64,000 nucleotides of DNA from Bugula neritina. Taxonomy: Eukaryota > Bryozoa > Gymnolaemata > Cheilostomatida > Bugulidae. The stretch spans positions 62,001-126,000 of the forward strand of contig OZ037767.1 of the NCBI GenBank assembly GCA_964035545.1, given 5' to 3'. Shown piece after piece: positions 1-12,800 of this stretch (its first letter is position 1; each line of letters opens with the position of its first letter). The position numbers and the translations under genes are program-made. The notes beneath the pieces were generated by a model. It was not told the origin of the DNA. It was given only the letters and a program-made list of their open reading frames with translations, and made no database searches.

Positions 1-504
1 ATTGTGGCTTTGCTAACACAATCAAAGTTGAGTTAAGCCCAATTAGTTTGTTTCCCAGTTTGTTAAGGCATAGCTTAGGCAACAGCTGTTATCATTTCTT
101 AATGAAGGACTGGTATCACGAGCCCGTCTTGCTGAGTAATTGTCTGTGGTTACATGGGCAGTGGTGTTGATTACTCGCACTTGTCTACTAACCCATCAAG
201 TAGACAGGGGGTTCACCTAGCTAAAGGCCAACTTCCAACTGCTTTTCCTTAGATATATTTTCTGAAAAACCCACCATGACGCTGGAATAGCCAAGGTTTA
301 GTTACTTGTGTCTAAAAAAGAGGAGTCTTTTTATTTTTATGATGGTGCAACTGTTTGTGATTTCCCCTTTCTATCCACCCCTGATAATTTGCTTAACCAG
401 CTGTGACCACAGAGCCACCACAGAGCTGATGCGTAGAGGAGACAAAATGGCTGCAGGACACACTAAGAGCCCATTGTTTGTTCCGTAGTCCTTTTAGTCT
501 CTGT
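1..504. other. No gene recognised
   Basis: This is mixed-composition sequence without repeats. A 60-codon open frame at 306-488 has no recognisable domain and no supporting splice context. Nothing else is seen. Confidence 0.5.
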
Positions 505-1709
505 TTATTATACTCTATACTATATGATACTCTACTCTATACCTTATAATACTCTATACTATATAATACTCTATACTATATAATACTCCATACTGTATAA
601 TACTCTATACTGTATAATACTCTATACTGTATAATACTCTATACTATATAATACTCTATACTATATAATACTCTATACTATATAATACTCTATACTGTAT
701 AATACTCTATACTATATATACTATATACTTTATAATACTCTATACTATATAATACTCTATACTATATAATACTCTATACTGTATAATACTCTATACTGTA
801 TAATACTCTATACTGTATAATACTCTATACTATATAATACTCTATACTATATAATACTCTATACTATATAATACTCTATACTATATAATACTCCATACTG
901 TATAATACTCTATACTGTATAATACTCTATACTATATAATACTCTATACTATATAATACTCTATACTATATAATACTCTATACTATATAATACTCTATAC
1001 TGTATAATACTCTATACTGTATAATACTCTATACTATATAATACTCTATACTATATAATACTCTATACTATATAATACTCTATACTATATAATACTCTAT
1101 ACTGTATAATACTCTATACTGTATAATACTCTATACTGTATAATACTCTATACTGTATAATACTCTATACTGTATAATACTCTATACTGTATAATACTCT
1201 ATACTATATAATACTCTATACTATATAATACTCTATACCTTATAATACTCTATACCTTATAATACTCTATACTATATAATACTCTATACTATATAATACT
1301 CTATACTATATAATACTTTATACTGTATAATACTCTACACTATATAATACTCTATACTATATAATACTCTATACCTTATAATACTCTATACTATATAATA
1401 CTCTATACTGTATAATACTCTATACTATATAATACTCTATACTATATAATACTCTATACTATATAGTACTCTATACTATATAATACTCTATACTATATAA
1501 TACTCTATACTATATAATACTCTATACCATATAATACTCTATACTATATAATACTTTATACTATATAATACTCTATACCTTATAATACTCTATACCTTAT
1601 AATACTCTATACTATATAATACTCTATACTATATAATACTCTATACCTTATAATACTCTATACTATATAATACTCTATACCATATAATACTCTATACCTT
1701 ATAATACTC
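505..1709. repeat. 17-bp minisatellite, about 70 copies
   Basis: The unit is TATACTATATAATACTC, with variants carrying CTGTATAA, CCTTATAA or CCATATAA. Variants occur in short runs, as expected from local unequal exchange or slippage. The array begins and ends abruptly in unique sequence. No gene is assigned to it. Confidence 0.95.
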
Positions 1710-2061
1710 GTCTCTATTATTCTTGTGGTTTCTTTGTTCTGGTAGTGTATAACTTTGTGGTAAGCTGAGGCCTCTCTTGCAAATTGTTATTGGCAATGAG
1801 GTAGACCACAGTTTCTATAGCCCTTGTTCCTCCCAACAATACAGTAGAGTATGCTGTCACATATACCTAACCCACCCCCCACTCTATGACTGTCTTATAA
1901 AACAACCCCTTAGCTCAGTACATTCAGTATTCAGGACTTTCCACATCAACAAATGTTTCCAAAGAATTTAATGTCCAGCCTGCTTTATAATTGCAGATTT
2001 AGCATAATGAATTAAATCCCATCTTCTCAGTTCTACACAGACCATAACATAAATTATTACT

Positions 2062-2447
2062 TAAAGGCCTGGCCTCACGCTGTGAAAATCACACGAAACT
2101 CATGTGACATTTTAGTGAGTTATCCTCTTGTTATGACCAGCCACACACTCGTCGGACGAAACACATAATAAATAGTCTGTGAATGAGTCTTGCACGAGAT
2201 AGAAACAACAGAAAATTGCCAAATAGAGAAGCATGGTGGAAATGAAATAATTACTGTTGCTAAAATTCTATTGACCAATCAAATGGTGCTTATCGTTGAT
2301 TGTGATTTTTCGTCCATCGTCATCGTTGTGTACACCCAACGAAGACGATTTCGTTTGAATTCCCTCAAATTTTCTCGTACGATTGTTTTTTCCTGTCAAA
2401 TAGACGATTTCGTGTGAAGCTCACGAGTGTGTGGCCAAGCTTTTACT
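2062..2447. mobile_element. Probable non-autonomous DNA element (MITE-like)
   Basis: The left end (TTAAAGGCCTGGCCTCACGC) and the reverse complement of the right end (about TAAAAGCTTGGCCACACAC) match imperfectly. Both are followed inward by TCACACGAAA. Further copies of ACGATTTCGT-type motifs lie in inverted orientation inside. There is no coding capacity, and a clear target-site duplication was not found, so the ends are approximate. Confidence 0.45.
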
Positions 2448-2504
2448 CTTTCATCCCCACAAGTCACCTTTATTGTCCTTAATTCAGTCACCATATAAAC
2501 CAGA

Positions 2505-3134
2505 TATAATATAGACCAGGCATAATATAGACCAGCTATAATATAGACCAGGTATAATATAGACCAGGTATAATATAGACCAGGTATAATATAGACCAGG
2601 TATAATATAGACCAGGTATAATATAGACCAGCTATAATATAGACCAGGTATAATATAGACCAGGTATAATATAGACCAGGTATAATATAGACCAGGTATA
2701 ATATAGACCAGGTATAATATAGACCAGGTATAATATAGACCAGGTATAATATAGACCAGGTATAATATAGACCAGGTATAATATAGACCAGGTATAATAT
2801 AGACCAGGTATAATATAGACCAGGTATAATGTAGACCAGGTATAATGTAGACCAGGTATAATATAGACCAGGTATAGTATAGACCAGGTATAATATAGAC
2901 CAGGTATAATATAGACCAGGTATAATATAGACCAGGTATAATATAGACCAGGTATAATATAGACCAGGTATAATATAGACCAGGTATAATATAGACCAGG
3001 TATAATATAGACCAGGTATAGTGTAGACCAGGTATAATGTGGACCAGGTATAATGTAGACCAGGTATAATGTAGACCAGGTATAATATAGACCAGGTATA
3101 ATATAGACCAGGTATAATATAGACCAGGTATAGG
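2505..3134. repeat. 16-bp minisatellite upstream of the bZIP start exon
   Basis: About 39 copies of ACCAGGTATAATATAG. The array ends about 70 bp before a plausible acceptor (TATGTTGACAG, ending near 3203), so it probably lies in a 5'UTR intron of the bZIP gene. The long minus-strand open frame across it is a by-product of the 16-bp period (48 bp = 16 codons). Confidence 0.9.
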
Positions 3135-3213
3135 TGCTGGGAGGGTATATGCTGTTTAACAAGTGAATGTGTCTGGAACTCACATTGTCATATTATGTTG
3201 ACAGGGAGAGGCA

Positions 3214-6200
3214 ATGGAAACTGCTATGAGAAATGTTTCCATCACTGACAGGACAACTCCTACCCTCAGTCCAATAATTAAGTCAGAACCATGTAGTCAA
3301 CATTTGTCTCACCATAGCTCACCTCAGCCAAACCTGCCCCACCATAGCTCACCTCAGCCAAACCTGTCCCACCATAGCTCGCCTCAGCCAAACCTGCCCC
3401 ACCATAGCTCGCCTCAGCCAAACCTGCCCCACCTTAGCTCACCTCTCCAGGATCAGCCGTTAGACTTTAGTACCAAAGTTAGAAATGCTCCGCCTGATGA
3501 CAGCAGCATCCGTAAAGTCAGCAATGACAGTGCCATAGATGTCTCTGAAGACAGCAACAGAAAGTCGAGTAACCCCGCCCTCCCTTCACAAGACTCCGCC
3601 CTCCCTTCACAAGACTCCGCCCTCCCTTCACAAGATTCCGCCCTCCCTCCACAAGACGCTATTTCTAGCAGATGTCTGCTTAGCCAGCCCAGGTCCTCTC
3701 TTCCAATGCCCAACATTCATAGTCTCTTGCCTCAGGCCTCCATTCCGCCAATCGGTATGTTCTATCCAGGTGCTCCTGTCTTCCCCAACTTCCTACCTCC
3801 TGGCTTCCCGCCTCCACCGATGTGGCCCAATCCGATGGCTGCCATGGTGCACCAACACGAAGCTGCTAGAAAACTCCTATCGCAGGCAACCAGTACTAAA
3901 AATGGTGGCAATGGGTCGCGACCTTCCTTCAATGCTAAACATCTGTTAGGGAATAAAGCCGAGGTGATGGCAGCATCTTCGATATCTCGACCTCTGCACC
4001 CATCGCTGCCACCTGTCTTTCCAGGACAACCTTTGCCGCCATCAAACATGCCAGATCCCAGTGTTTTAGCAGAGGCGTTGAAGTCGCATGAGGAGATGTT
4101 CACAGCATACAAACAGCAGGTGAACACTGTAAAACTGCTGCAGTTTACACTCTGTAGTACTGCTTCAGTTTGCACTCTGTAGTACTGCTGTAGTTTACAT
4201 TTACACTCTGTAGTACTGCTGTAGTTTACACTCTGTAGTACTGCTGTAGTTTGCACTCTGTAGTACTGCTGCAGTTTGCACTCTGTAGTACTGCTGCAGT
4301 TTGCACTCTGTAGTACTGCTGTAGTTTACACTCTGTAGTACTGCTGTAGTTTACACTCTGTAGTACTGCTCTAGTTTACACTCTGTAGTACTGCTGTAGT
4401 TTACACTCTGTAGTACTGCTGTAGTTTGCACTCTGTAGTACTGCTGCAGTTTGCACTCTGTAGTACTGCTGCAGTTTACACTCTGTAGTACTGATTATTG
4501 AATAATGACTATTAGTTGATGTGTTATGCTGATTAAATGTATTATATATTAAACATAATTTGGTTGAATGGGGAGATATTGGATTCAAATGTGATGCACA
4601 ATACAGTCTCACCACTCAAGTCAATTCTCAACTATGTCCAAAATTGAAGTTGCCAGATTCTAACAATAATGAAAAATTATCTTTGCAGCTCCTGCCTCTC
4701 ATACCCTAATCTGTAGCTAACAAGTCACCGTTCAGCACGTAGTGACTGGTGGTAGTTACTGTGCTGGTAGTTACTGTGCTGGTAGTTACTGTGCACGTAG
4801 TGACTGTGCTGGTAGTTACTGTGCTGGTAGTTACTGTAGTGGTAGTGACTGTGCTGGTAGTTACTGTGCTGGTAGTTACTGTAGTGGTAGTGACTGTGCT
4901 GGTAGTTACTGTGCTGGTAGTTACTGTGCACGTAGTGACTGTGCTGTTAGTTACTGTGCTGGTAGTTACTGTGCTGGTAGTTACTGTGCTGGTAGTGACT
5001 GTGCTGGTAGTGACTGTGCTGGTAGTGACTGTGCTGGTAGTCACCGTTCAGCACGTAGTGACTGTGCTGGTAGTGACTGTGCTGGTAGTTACTGATATAG
5101 TTGAGTATTGTTGAAGAGTGTCAGTACTTCAGGTTTTGAATCAAAAGGCTAGCGATGAAGCTAAAAGAGCACCTCGTCGTCAAGTAGCTGCAACAACTAC
5201 CAACGGAAACCACCTGTCAGTCTCACAAAATGGCACCAATTCAATCAGTGTTGCTGAGTCAGCGAGCCTCACCCAGATTGATGAAGACCAAGCGATGACT
5301 TCTCCCAAGGAAGTTCACACCACCACCATGCTCTCTAACCAGGAGGTGGATATGATAGACAATGGGCTGAATAATAGCCAGACTACAGCCATATTCCGTG
5401 AGTTGAACTGACTTTCAGCGAGAGAGTAAGTGACTACTGACTAGTGAGTCACAGTGAGAGAGTGACTAGTGAGTCACAGTGAGAGAGTGACTAGTGAGTC
5501 ACAGTGAGAGAGTGACTAGTGAGTCATAGTGAGTGAGTCATAGTGAGAGAGTGACTAGTGAGTCATAGTGAGAGAGTGACTAGTGAGTCACAGTAAGAGA
5601 GTGACTAGTGAGTCACAGTGAGAGAGTGAGGCCAGTGTATGTGTTGCTGCTCCTGTTGTAGCTGATGTATGTAAAGTCTCGGAGAGTAAAAGTGATCTGA
5701 TGGAAAGAGACTCAGGGAGTCTAATCAACAGGTCAAATGGACATGCAGCTGCTGGTAGTAGCGCCACAAGCTCAGCCACCGCTAGTACTGGCGTCTCTCT
5801 CCACTCATCTGATGAGAGTCTACAGACGAACGATGGAGCTAGGTCTCTCACACCAGCTCATTCTATCAACGGGGAGCTCAGTGATATAGCTAGTGCGTAT
5901 ATTGTGTTACTATACTGATAGTAGTGCTGGTATAATGTACCGGCTTTCCATGTACCGGTCTCAAGTTGTTGTAACATTTCCTTTCCATTACACAACAGAT
6001 ATGAGACCAAGAAGTATGACCCTTCCTACACAGACAACAGAAAATCTCCGTCTCTCCTCATACTCCCCCTCCCCCTCCGTCCTTTCAACTGGCAACAACA
6101 GCGGTCCTGGCACCCCCAACTCTAAGAGTGACCGCGGTTTCAGAAAGAGGGCTAGGACTTTGCCAGACGACCAAAAGGTAAAGAAAAGAGTAAGTTTGTT

Positions 6201-8150
6201 TCAAGTGATTTTCTCTCTACTACATCTACTCTCTCTACTACATCTACTCTCTACTACATCTACTCTCTCTACATCTACTCTCTCTACATCTACTCTCTCT
6301 ACTACATCTACTCTCTCTACTACATCTACTCTCTACTACATCTACTCTCTCTACATCTACTCTCTACTACATCTACTCTCTCTACTACATCTACTCTCTC
6401 TACTACATCTACTCTCTCTACTACATCTACTCTCTCTACTACATCTACTCTCTCTACTACATCTACTCTCTCTACATCTACTCTCTCTACTACATCTACT
6501 CTCTCTACTACATCTACTCTCTACTACATCTACTCTCTCTACATCTACTCTCTCTACTACATCTACTCTCTCTACTACATCTACTCTCTCTACTACATCT
6601 ACTCTCTCTACATCTACTCTCTACTACATCTACTCTCTCTACTACATCTACTCTCTCTACATCTACTCTATACTACATCTACTCTCTACTACATTTACTC
6701 TCTCTACATCTACTCTCTACTACATCTACTCTCTACTACATCTACTCTCTCCACTACATCTACTCTCTACTACATCTACTCTCTCTACATCTACTCTCTC
6801 TACTACATCTACTCTATACTACATCTACTCTCTCTACTACATCTACTCTCTCTACATCTACTCTCTCTACTACATCTACTCTCTCTACTACATCTACTCT
6901 CTACTACATCTACTCTCTACTACATCTACTCTCTCTACTACATCTACTCTCTACTACATCTACTCTCTCTACTACATCTACTCTCTCTACTACATCTACT
7001 CTATACTACATCTACTCTCTCTACTACATCTACTCTCTACTACATCTACTCTCTCTACTACATCTACTCTCTCTACTACATCTACTCTCTCTACTACATC
7101 TACTCTCTCTACTACATCTACTCTCTCTACTACATCTACTCTCTCTACTACATCTACTCTCTCTACATCTACTCTCTCTACTACATCTACTCTCTCTACT
7201 ACATCTACTCTCTCTACTACATCTACTCTCTCTACTACATCTACTCTCTCTACATCTACTCTCTCTACTACATCTACTCCCTGCCAGTATATCATGTATG
7301 CACACACAGGATGAAGCGTATTGGGAACGCAGAAGGAAGAATAATGAAGCGGCTAAAAGGTCCCGTGATTCACGTAGAGCTAAGGAAGACGAGATCGCCA
7401 TCCGAGCAGCTTTCCTCGAGCAGGAGAACATCAGACTGAGGCTAGAGTTGGCTTCCCTCAAAACTCAAACTGCTAAGTTAAGGTTAGATTCCGATTCCTT
7501 CTTTTGTATCTGTGACAGTGTGGGTGTGACAGTGTTGGTGTGACAGTGTGGGTGTGACAGTGTGGGTGTGACAGTGTTGGTGTGACAGTGTGGGTGTGAC
7601 AGTGTTGGTGTGACAGTGTGGGTGTGACAGTGTTGGTGTGACAGTGTATGTAGTGTAGACAATGTATGTAGTGTAGACAGTGTATGTAGTGTAGACAGTG
7701 TATGTAGTGTAGACAATGTATATAGTGTAGACAGTGTATGTAGTGTAGACAATGTATGTAGTGTAGACAGTGTATGTAGTGTAGACAGTGTATGTAGTGT
7801 AGACAATGTATGTAGTGTAGAGTGTAGACAATGTATATAGTGTAGACAGTGTAGACAATGTATATAGTGTAGACAGTGTAGAGTGTAGACAATGTATGTA
7901 GTGTAGACAGTGTATGTAGTGTAGACAGTGTATGTAGTGTAGACAGTGTAGAGTGTAGACAATGTATGTAGTGTAGACAGTGTATGTAGTGTAGACAGTG
8001 TATGTAGTGTAGACAGTGTAGAGTGTAGACAATGTATGTAGTGTCGAGAGAGAGAACAATCTACATGTTCCTACTATTTATTTTAGGAATGAGTTGATAG
8101 TGTTTCAAGGACCAGAAGATCACGCTGGCCCATCCACCGACAACCCTTGA
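3214..8150 (+). CDS. PAR/CES-2-type bZIP transcription factor
   Basis: Six coding exons: 3214-4119, 5133-5397, 5662-5892, 5999-6177, 7310-7482 and 8087-8150. All junctions agree in phase and give 605 residues. The basic region (residues 531-552, [20 protein letters not shown]) and leucine zipper (about 553-590) closely resemble the HLF/TEF/DBP and CES-2 group, which bind TTAYRTAA-type sites as dimers in the nucleus. The join PDDQK|DEAYW places the intron exactly inside the family-conserved stretch before the basic region. The N-terminal half is low complexity: four HHSSPQPNL repeats (about 33-77), four ALPSQDS repeats (about 122-148) and a proline-rich stretch. QPLDFSTK (near 80-87) resembles a CtBP-type PxDLS motif. 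The start is the first in-frame ATG after the acceptor near 3203. Every intron but one carries an array. NFIL3 is a less likely relative because the residues after the basic region are PAR-like. Confidence 0.88.
4128..4494. repeat. 25-bp array in bZIP intron 1
   Basis: About 14 copies of a 25-bp unit containing TTTACACTCTGTAGTACTGC. It starts only a few bases after the donor at 4120, and the first degenerate unit (AACACTGTAAAACTGCTGC) is the intron's own 5' end. Confidence 0.9.
4745..5095. repeat. 15-bp array in bZIP intron 1
   Basis: About 23 copies of GTGCTGGTAGTTACT, with GTGCACGTAGTGACT variants. Because 15 is a multiple of three, several frames are open on both strands. None is a gene. 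Confidence 0.9.
5436..5627. repeat. 25-bp array in bZIP intron 2
   Basis: About seven copies of a 25-bp unit built on GACTAGTGAGTCACAGTGAG. The GTGAGT inside each unit matches the native donor (CC|GTGAGTTG at 5398), so the array may derive from the intron 5' end. Confidence 0.8.
6218..7281. repeat. CTCTACTACATCTA array in bZIP intron 4
   Basis: A compound array of 12-, 15- and 18-bp units (CTCTCTACTACATCTA and shorter forms) fills almost the whole 1.13-kb intron between exons 4 and 5. The 473-codon open frame running from exon 4 into it is read-through with no stop, not a protein. Confidence 0.92.
7515..8040. repeat. 14-bp and 18-bp arrays in bZIP intron 5
   Basis: About ten 14-bp units (ACAGTGTGGGTGTG) switch at about 7643 to 18-bp units (TGTAGACAGTGTATGTAG). 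The 18-bp part shows a higher-order block (a set of units ending TGTAGAGTGTAGACAA) repeated at its 3' side. Confidence 0.9.
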
Positions 8151-8424
8151 TTGGTCAACCATGTATATAATAATCTTCACCATGTTTTGTTTTATAATTT
8201 CACACTGTATCCGCCATCTCATTGACTACTGTACATACTGAGGATATTAGTTCACTTCTGTACATGTAAATATTTATTTTACCATGTAACATTGTTTTAT
8301 AACTGTTCCCACAAGTTTTCATTTCAATTTTGGCCTATCAAAAGGACAAAATAATGTTAATTGCTTATAAGGTGACAATCAGCTAATGTCCACAACCACA
8401 TAATCAATCTCTCAACTGCTCAGC

Positions 8425-8725
8425 TTTATGCCCCCTTTTCTCATGACATTAGGTATCTATATCCACTCAGTCTTATGTCCCCCTCTCCTAATAACATTAG
8501 GTATCTGTATCTACTCAGTCTTATGTCCCCCTCTCCTAATGATATTAGGTATCTATATCCACTCAGTCTTACGTCCCCCTCTCCTAATAATGTTAGGTAT
8601 CTGTATCTACTCAGTCCTACGTCCCCCTCTCCTAATAACATTAGGTATCTATATCCACTCAGTCTTATGTCCCCCTCTCCTAATGATATTAGGTATCTGT
8701 ATCCACTCAGTCTTACGCCCCTCTT
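8425..8725. repeat. 48-bp array in probable bZIP 3'UTR
   Basis: About six 48-bp units, each with CCCCCTCTCCTAATAA and ATTAGGTATCT. The open frames on both strands reflect the 16-codon period. Confidence 0.88.
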
Positions 8726-8980
8726 CTAATGATATTATGTTTTATATCCACTCAATTTTATGCAATGATTTTTTTTTAGTAATTTTTAGAATGCAGTTGT
8801 TCTATAACATATCAACTTTATATGGTTTTTTCATTTTATGAAATTTGTTATCAAACTACTTACAGTGTCTATAGCTATCAGTTGGTGCAATTACTTCATT
8901 TTTTAAAGCTTGTCATTTTCTATTGTGTATTCATTACTCAGTATATTATAATTATCTCTGTATACAATTTAAAGTGCTGC

Positions 8981-8986
8981 AATAAA
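8981..8986 (+). terminator. Candidate poly(A) signal, bZIP gene
   Basis: AATAAA lies 831 nt after the bZIP stop and before the convergent gene's 3' end. It is a plausible cleavage signal for a long 3'UTR that includes the 48-bp array. Assignment rests on position only. Confidence 0.4.
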
Positions 8987-9726
8987 GATTTTAGTCATGG
9001 GTGTTAATATCAACCTACCACAGTTACAGAATTTGGGTTATTTCATTGCATATCAGTTGCTACTAGAGCTACTATAGTATATTACTATAGTTACTATAGT
9101 ATCTTACTGTAGTTACTATAGTAATATACTATAGTAACTATAGTATATTACTATAGTAACTATAGTATCTTACTATAGTTACTATAGTATATAACTATAG
9201 TAACTATAATATATCACTATAGTTACTATAACATATACTACAGTTACTATAGAATATTGCTAGTGATTAAAACCTATTACTATGGAATGACAACTTTTAT
9301 GTGATAATTATAAAGTATCATTGACAGGGCAGTCGCCAGTAGAGTTGAGATAAAATTTCCTTCTATTTACGTAAATATAAACTTTACGAGGTTAAAACAT
9401 TATAATTAATATTCGCACAAAAAATAAAACTGAAAATACTGAATAACTATATTTTATATACAAGTACGGAGACAGTTGCATTGAGACATATAGAAGGCGT
9501 TGGGATTAACGTAAAAAGAGTGTAGAATCACATGCAGGAAGAAGTCCATTGGGGGTGGTTATGACTATAGCAGTTTACAGTGAAATATGTACAACATTAA
9601 TAAATAGCAAAACATCTAGTTATATTGTAAAACACTACAAAAATATTTATGAGGAGAAAAGAGGGTGCATAATGAGCCAATTGGGGGAGGGGGAAGTTAA
9701 ATGAGGCCATCAGGTAGGGGGAGGTG

Positions 9727-9732
9727 TTTATT
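9727..9732 (-). terminator. Candidate poly(A) signal, KLHL20-like gene
   Basis: AATAAA on the minus strand lies 76 nt beyond the stop codon at 9809, a typical distance for a compact 3'UTR. Confidence 0.5.
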
Positions 9733-9808
9733 TAGCTCGTATTGGGTGTATTAACATCATAAAGAGTAGGTTATGAGGCAAATTACTGCAAAGAGAAGGT
9801 GTGTGGTG

Positions 9809-12800
9809 TTACCACGGGACACTGTATTCGTTCTGTGACATTTTGACCACGCCAACCCCACCACCCAACCTTCTGTAGTTCATTCCATTCCAGAGTTTCC
9901 AGCAATCAGAGTCCAGTATTTCTATAGTTTTGAGGTAAGTAGTGCCGTCAAACCCACCAATAGCTATGAGCTGTCCATTAACAACACTCAGTCCCACCTA
10001 AAGTATGTGAGAGTATACAGACAGAGGAATATCACAAAACACCAGATCAACACATAACACCAACACACCACACCAACATATAACACTGACACACCACACC
10101 AACACACCACACCAACATATAACACTGACACACCACACCAACACACCACACCAACATATAACACTGACACACCACACCAACACACCACACCAACATATAA
10201 CACCACCACACCACACCAACACACCACACCGACTAACAAACTACTCACCCCACTCCTCCTTGAAGTCATGGCCACCACTGGCTGCCAGGTATTGATTGAG
10301 GGATTGTAACGCTCAGCACTGCTGAGTTCGGAGGAATCATCCCGCCCTCCGACAGCGTAGATCATGTTGTTGTAGACAGCCACTCCCAGGTGCTTCCTGT
10401 GAGTTCCCATTGGAGAGACTTTGGTCCACGAGTTCAGCCTGGGGTCATACCTTTCCACTGTGTTGAGTGGGGACTGTCCATCAGAGCCCCCAACTGCATA
10501 GAGGTAGCCCGCCAACACAGCCACTCCAACTCCCAGTCTACGACTATTCATAGGAGCGATCTTAGTCCAGCAGTTGAATTGTGGGTCGTATCTCTCCACG
10601 TAGTTGAGACAGCTCACTCCATCCTGCCCCCCGCAGGCATACAGATACCCGTCAAGGACCGCAACTCCAACACTGGTTCTACAGGAAGACGTCGGGGCCA
10701 CATCACAGCTCCATCTGTTCATTTGTGGGTCGTATCTAACAATAAAATACTTGTAATTTAGTCACATCAAAGTGTTACACGAGTTGACAGCCAGCAATGA
10801 GCAATGCTGATTATCTCGGCTACTGGACAAAGTGTGTCTACCTCTCAATGGAGTTGAGATAGCTCTGGCCGTCGTGACCTCCCACAGCGTATAGAAGGTC
10901 ATTCAAAACAGCAACCCCAACTCCGCACCGCCGCTTGTTCATTGAAGCCACCATTCTCCAGTCTTTGGTTATCGGGTCATATTTCTCTACGCTGTTGATT
11001 GCATCGCCTGAGCACCAGCCACCAACTGCAACATATCATATAATATAATATAATATCATATCATATAATAACATATATATTATACAGTTAGTAGAGAGTA
11101 TATAGTTAGTAGAGAGTATATAGTTAGTAGAGAGTATATAGTAGAGAGTATATAGTTAGTAGAGAGTATATAGTTAGTAGAGAGTATATAGTTAGCAGAG
11201 AGTATACAGTTAGTAGAGAGTATATAGTAGAGAGTATACAGGTATATAGTAGAGAGTATACAGTTAGTAGAGAGTATATAGTTAGTAGAGAGTATACAGT
11301 TAGTAGAGAGTAAACAGTTAGTAGAGAGTAAACAGTTAGTAGAGAGTATACAAGTATATAGTAGAGAGTATACAGGTATATAGTAGAGAGTATACAGTTA
11401 GTAGAGAGTATATAGTTAGCAGAGAGTAAACAGTTAGTAGAGAGTATATAGTTAGTAGAGAGTATATAGTTAGTAGAGAGTATATAGTTAGTAGAGAGTA
11501 TACAGTTAGTAGAGAGTATATAGTTAGCAGAGAGTAAACAGTTAGTAGAGAGTATATAGTTAGTAGAGAGTATATAGTTAGTAGAGAGTATATAGTTAGT
11601 AGAGAGTATACAGTTAGTAGAGAGTATATAGTTAGCAGAGAGTAAACAGTTAGTAGAGAGTATATAGTTAGTAGAGAGTATATAGTTAGTAGAGAGTATA
11701 TAGTTAGTAGAGAGTATATAGTTAGTAGAGAGTATATAGTTAGTAGAGAGTATATAGTTATTAGAGAGTAAACAGTTAGCAGAGAGTATATAGTTAGTAG
11801 AGAGTATACAGTTAGTAGAGAGTATATAGTAGAGAGTATACAGTTAGCAGAGAGTATATAGTTAGCAGAGAGTAAACAGTTAGTAGAGAGTAAACCTACC
11901 AGCAAACAAAACCTCTCCACATTTGATAGGTTTACGAGGCCGAGTACGAGGGCCCTGCATGGACGACCTGTCCTGAGGCAAGAGCAGATAATTCTTAGCC
12001 TCATCCACCAGATCTCTGCACGACTCATCAGACTTAATCAACAGGTCCGTGCCAACAGTTCCTACAAGGAACTTGGGCTGCATCTGTGGGAATCGGACAT
12101 GTTGGAGAACCTGGTGAATAAGTCACAGCCAATATAAGTATTACCAGCACACCTCTAACACTATACACACACCAGCACACCTCTAACACTATACACATAC
12201 CAGCACACCTCTAACACTATACACATACCAGCACACCTCTAACACTATACACATACCAGCACATATCTAACACTATACACATACCAGCACACCTCTAACA
12301 CTTTACACATACCAGCACACCTCTAACACTATACACATACCAGCACACCTCTAACACTATACACACACCAGCACACCTCTAACACTATACACATACCAGC
12401 ACACCCCTAACACTATACACATACCAGCACACCTCTAACACTATACACACACCAGCACACCTCTAACACTATACACATACCAGCACACCTCTAACACTAT
12501 ACACACACCAGCACACCTCTAACACTATACACACACCAGCACACCTCTAACACTATACACACACCAGCACACCTCTAACACTATACACATATCAGCACAC
12601 CTCTAACACTATACACATACCAGCACACCTCTAACACTATACACACACCAGCACACCTCTAACACTATACACACACCAGCACACCTCTAACACTATACAC
12701 ACACCAGCACACCTCTAACACTATACACATATCAGCACAGCTCTAACACTATACACATACCAGCACACCTCTAACACTACACACATACCAGCACACCTCT

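Larger units (their letters stand above)
8151..9726. other. Convergent 3' regions of bZIP and KLHL20 genes
   Basis: AT-rich non-coding sequence lies between the bZIP stop and the KLHL20-like stop on the other strand. It holds the 8425-8725 array, a poly(A) signal at 8981, and a run of ACTATAGTAACTATAGTA-type palindromic units at about 9060-9255. No additional gene is seen. Confidence 0.6.

Noticed and set aside
306-488. 60-codon open frame
   Set aside because: No domain or context, and a chance length.
2632-3183. 183-codon minus-strand open frame
   Set aside because: It is the 16-bp array read in a frame free of stops (16-residue period LYLVYIIPG...). There is no non-repeat domain.
5893-7314. 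473-codon open frame with long [12 protein letters not shown] repeats
   Set aside because: Only 5999-6177 is exon. The rest is intron 4 array read through, and the true next exon (bZIP basic region) is in phase with a donor at 6178.
11336-12028. 230-codon minus-strand frame with LLTIYS repeats
   Set aside because: It starts in real KLHL20-like exon 4 but in the wrong frame, and continues through the 18-bp intron array.
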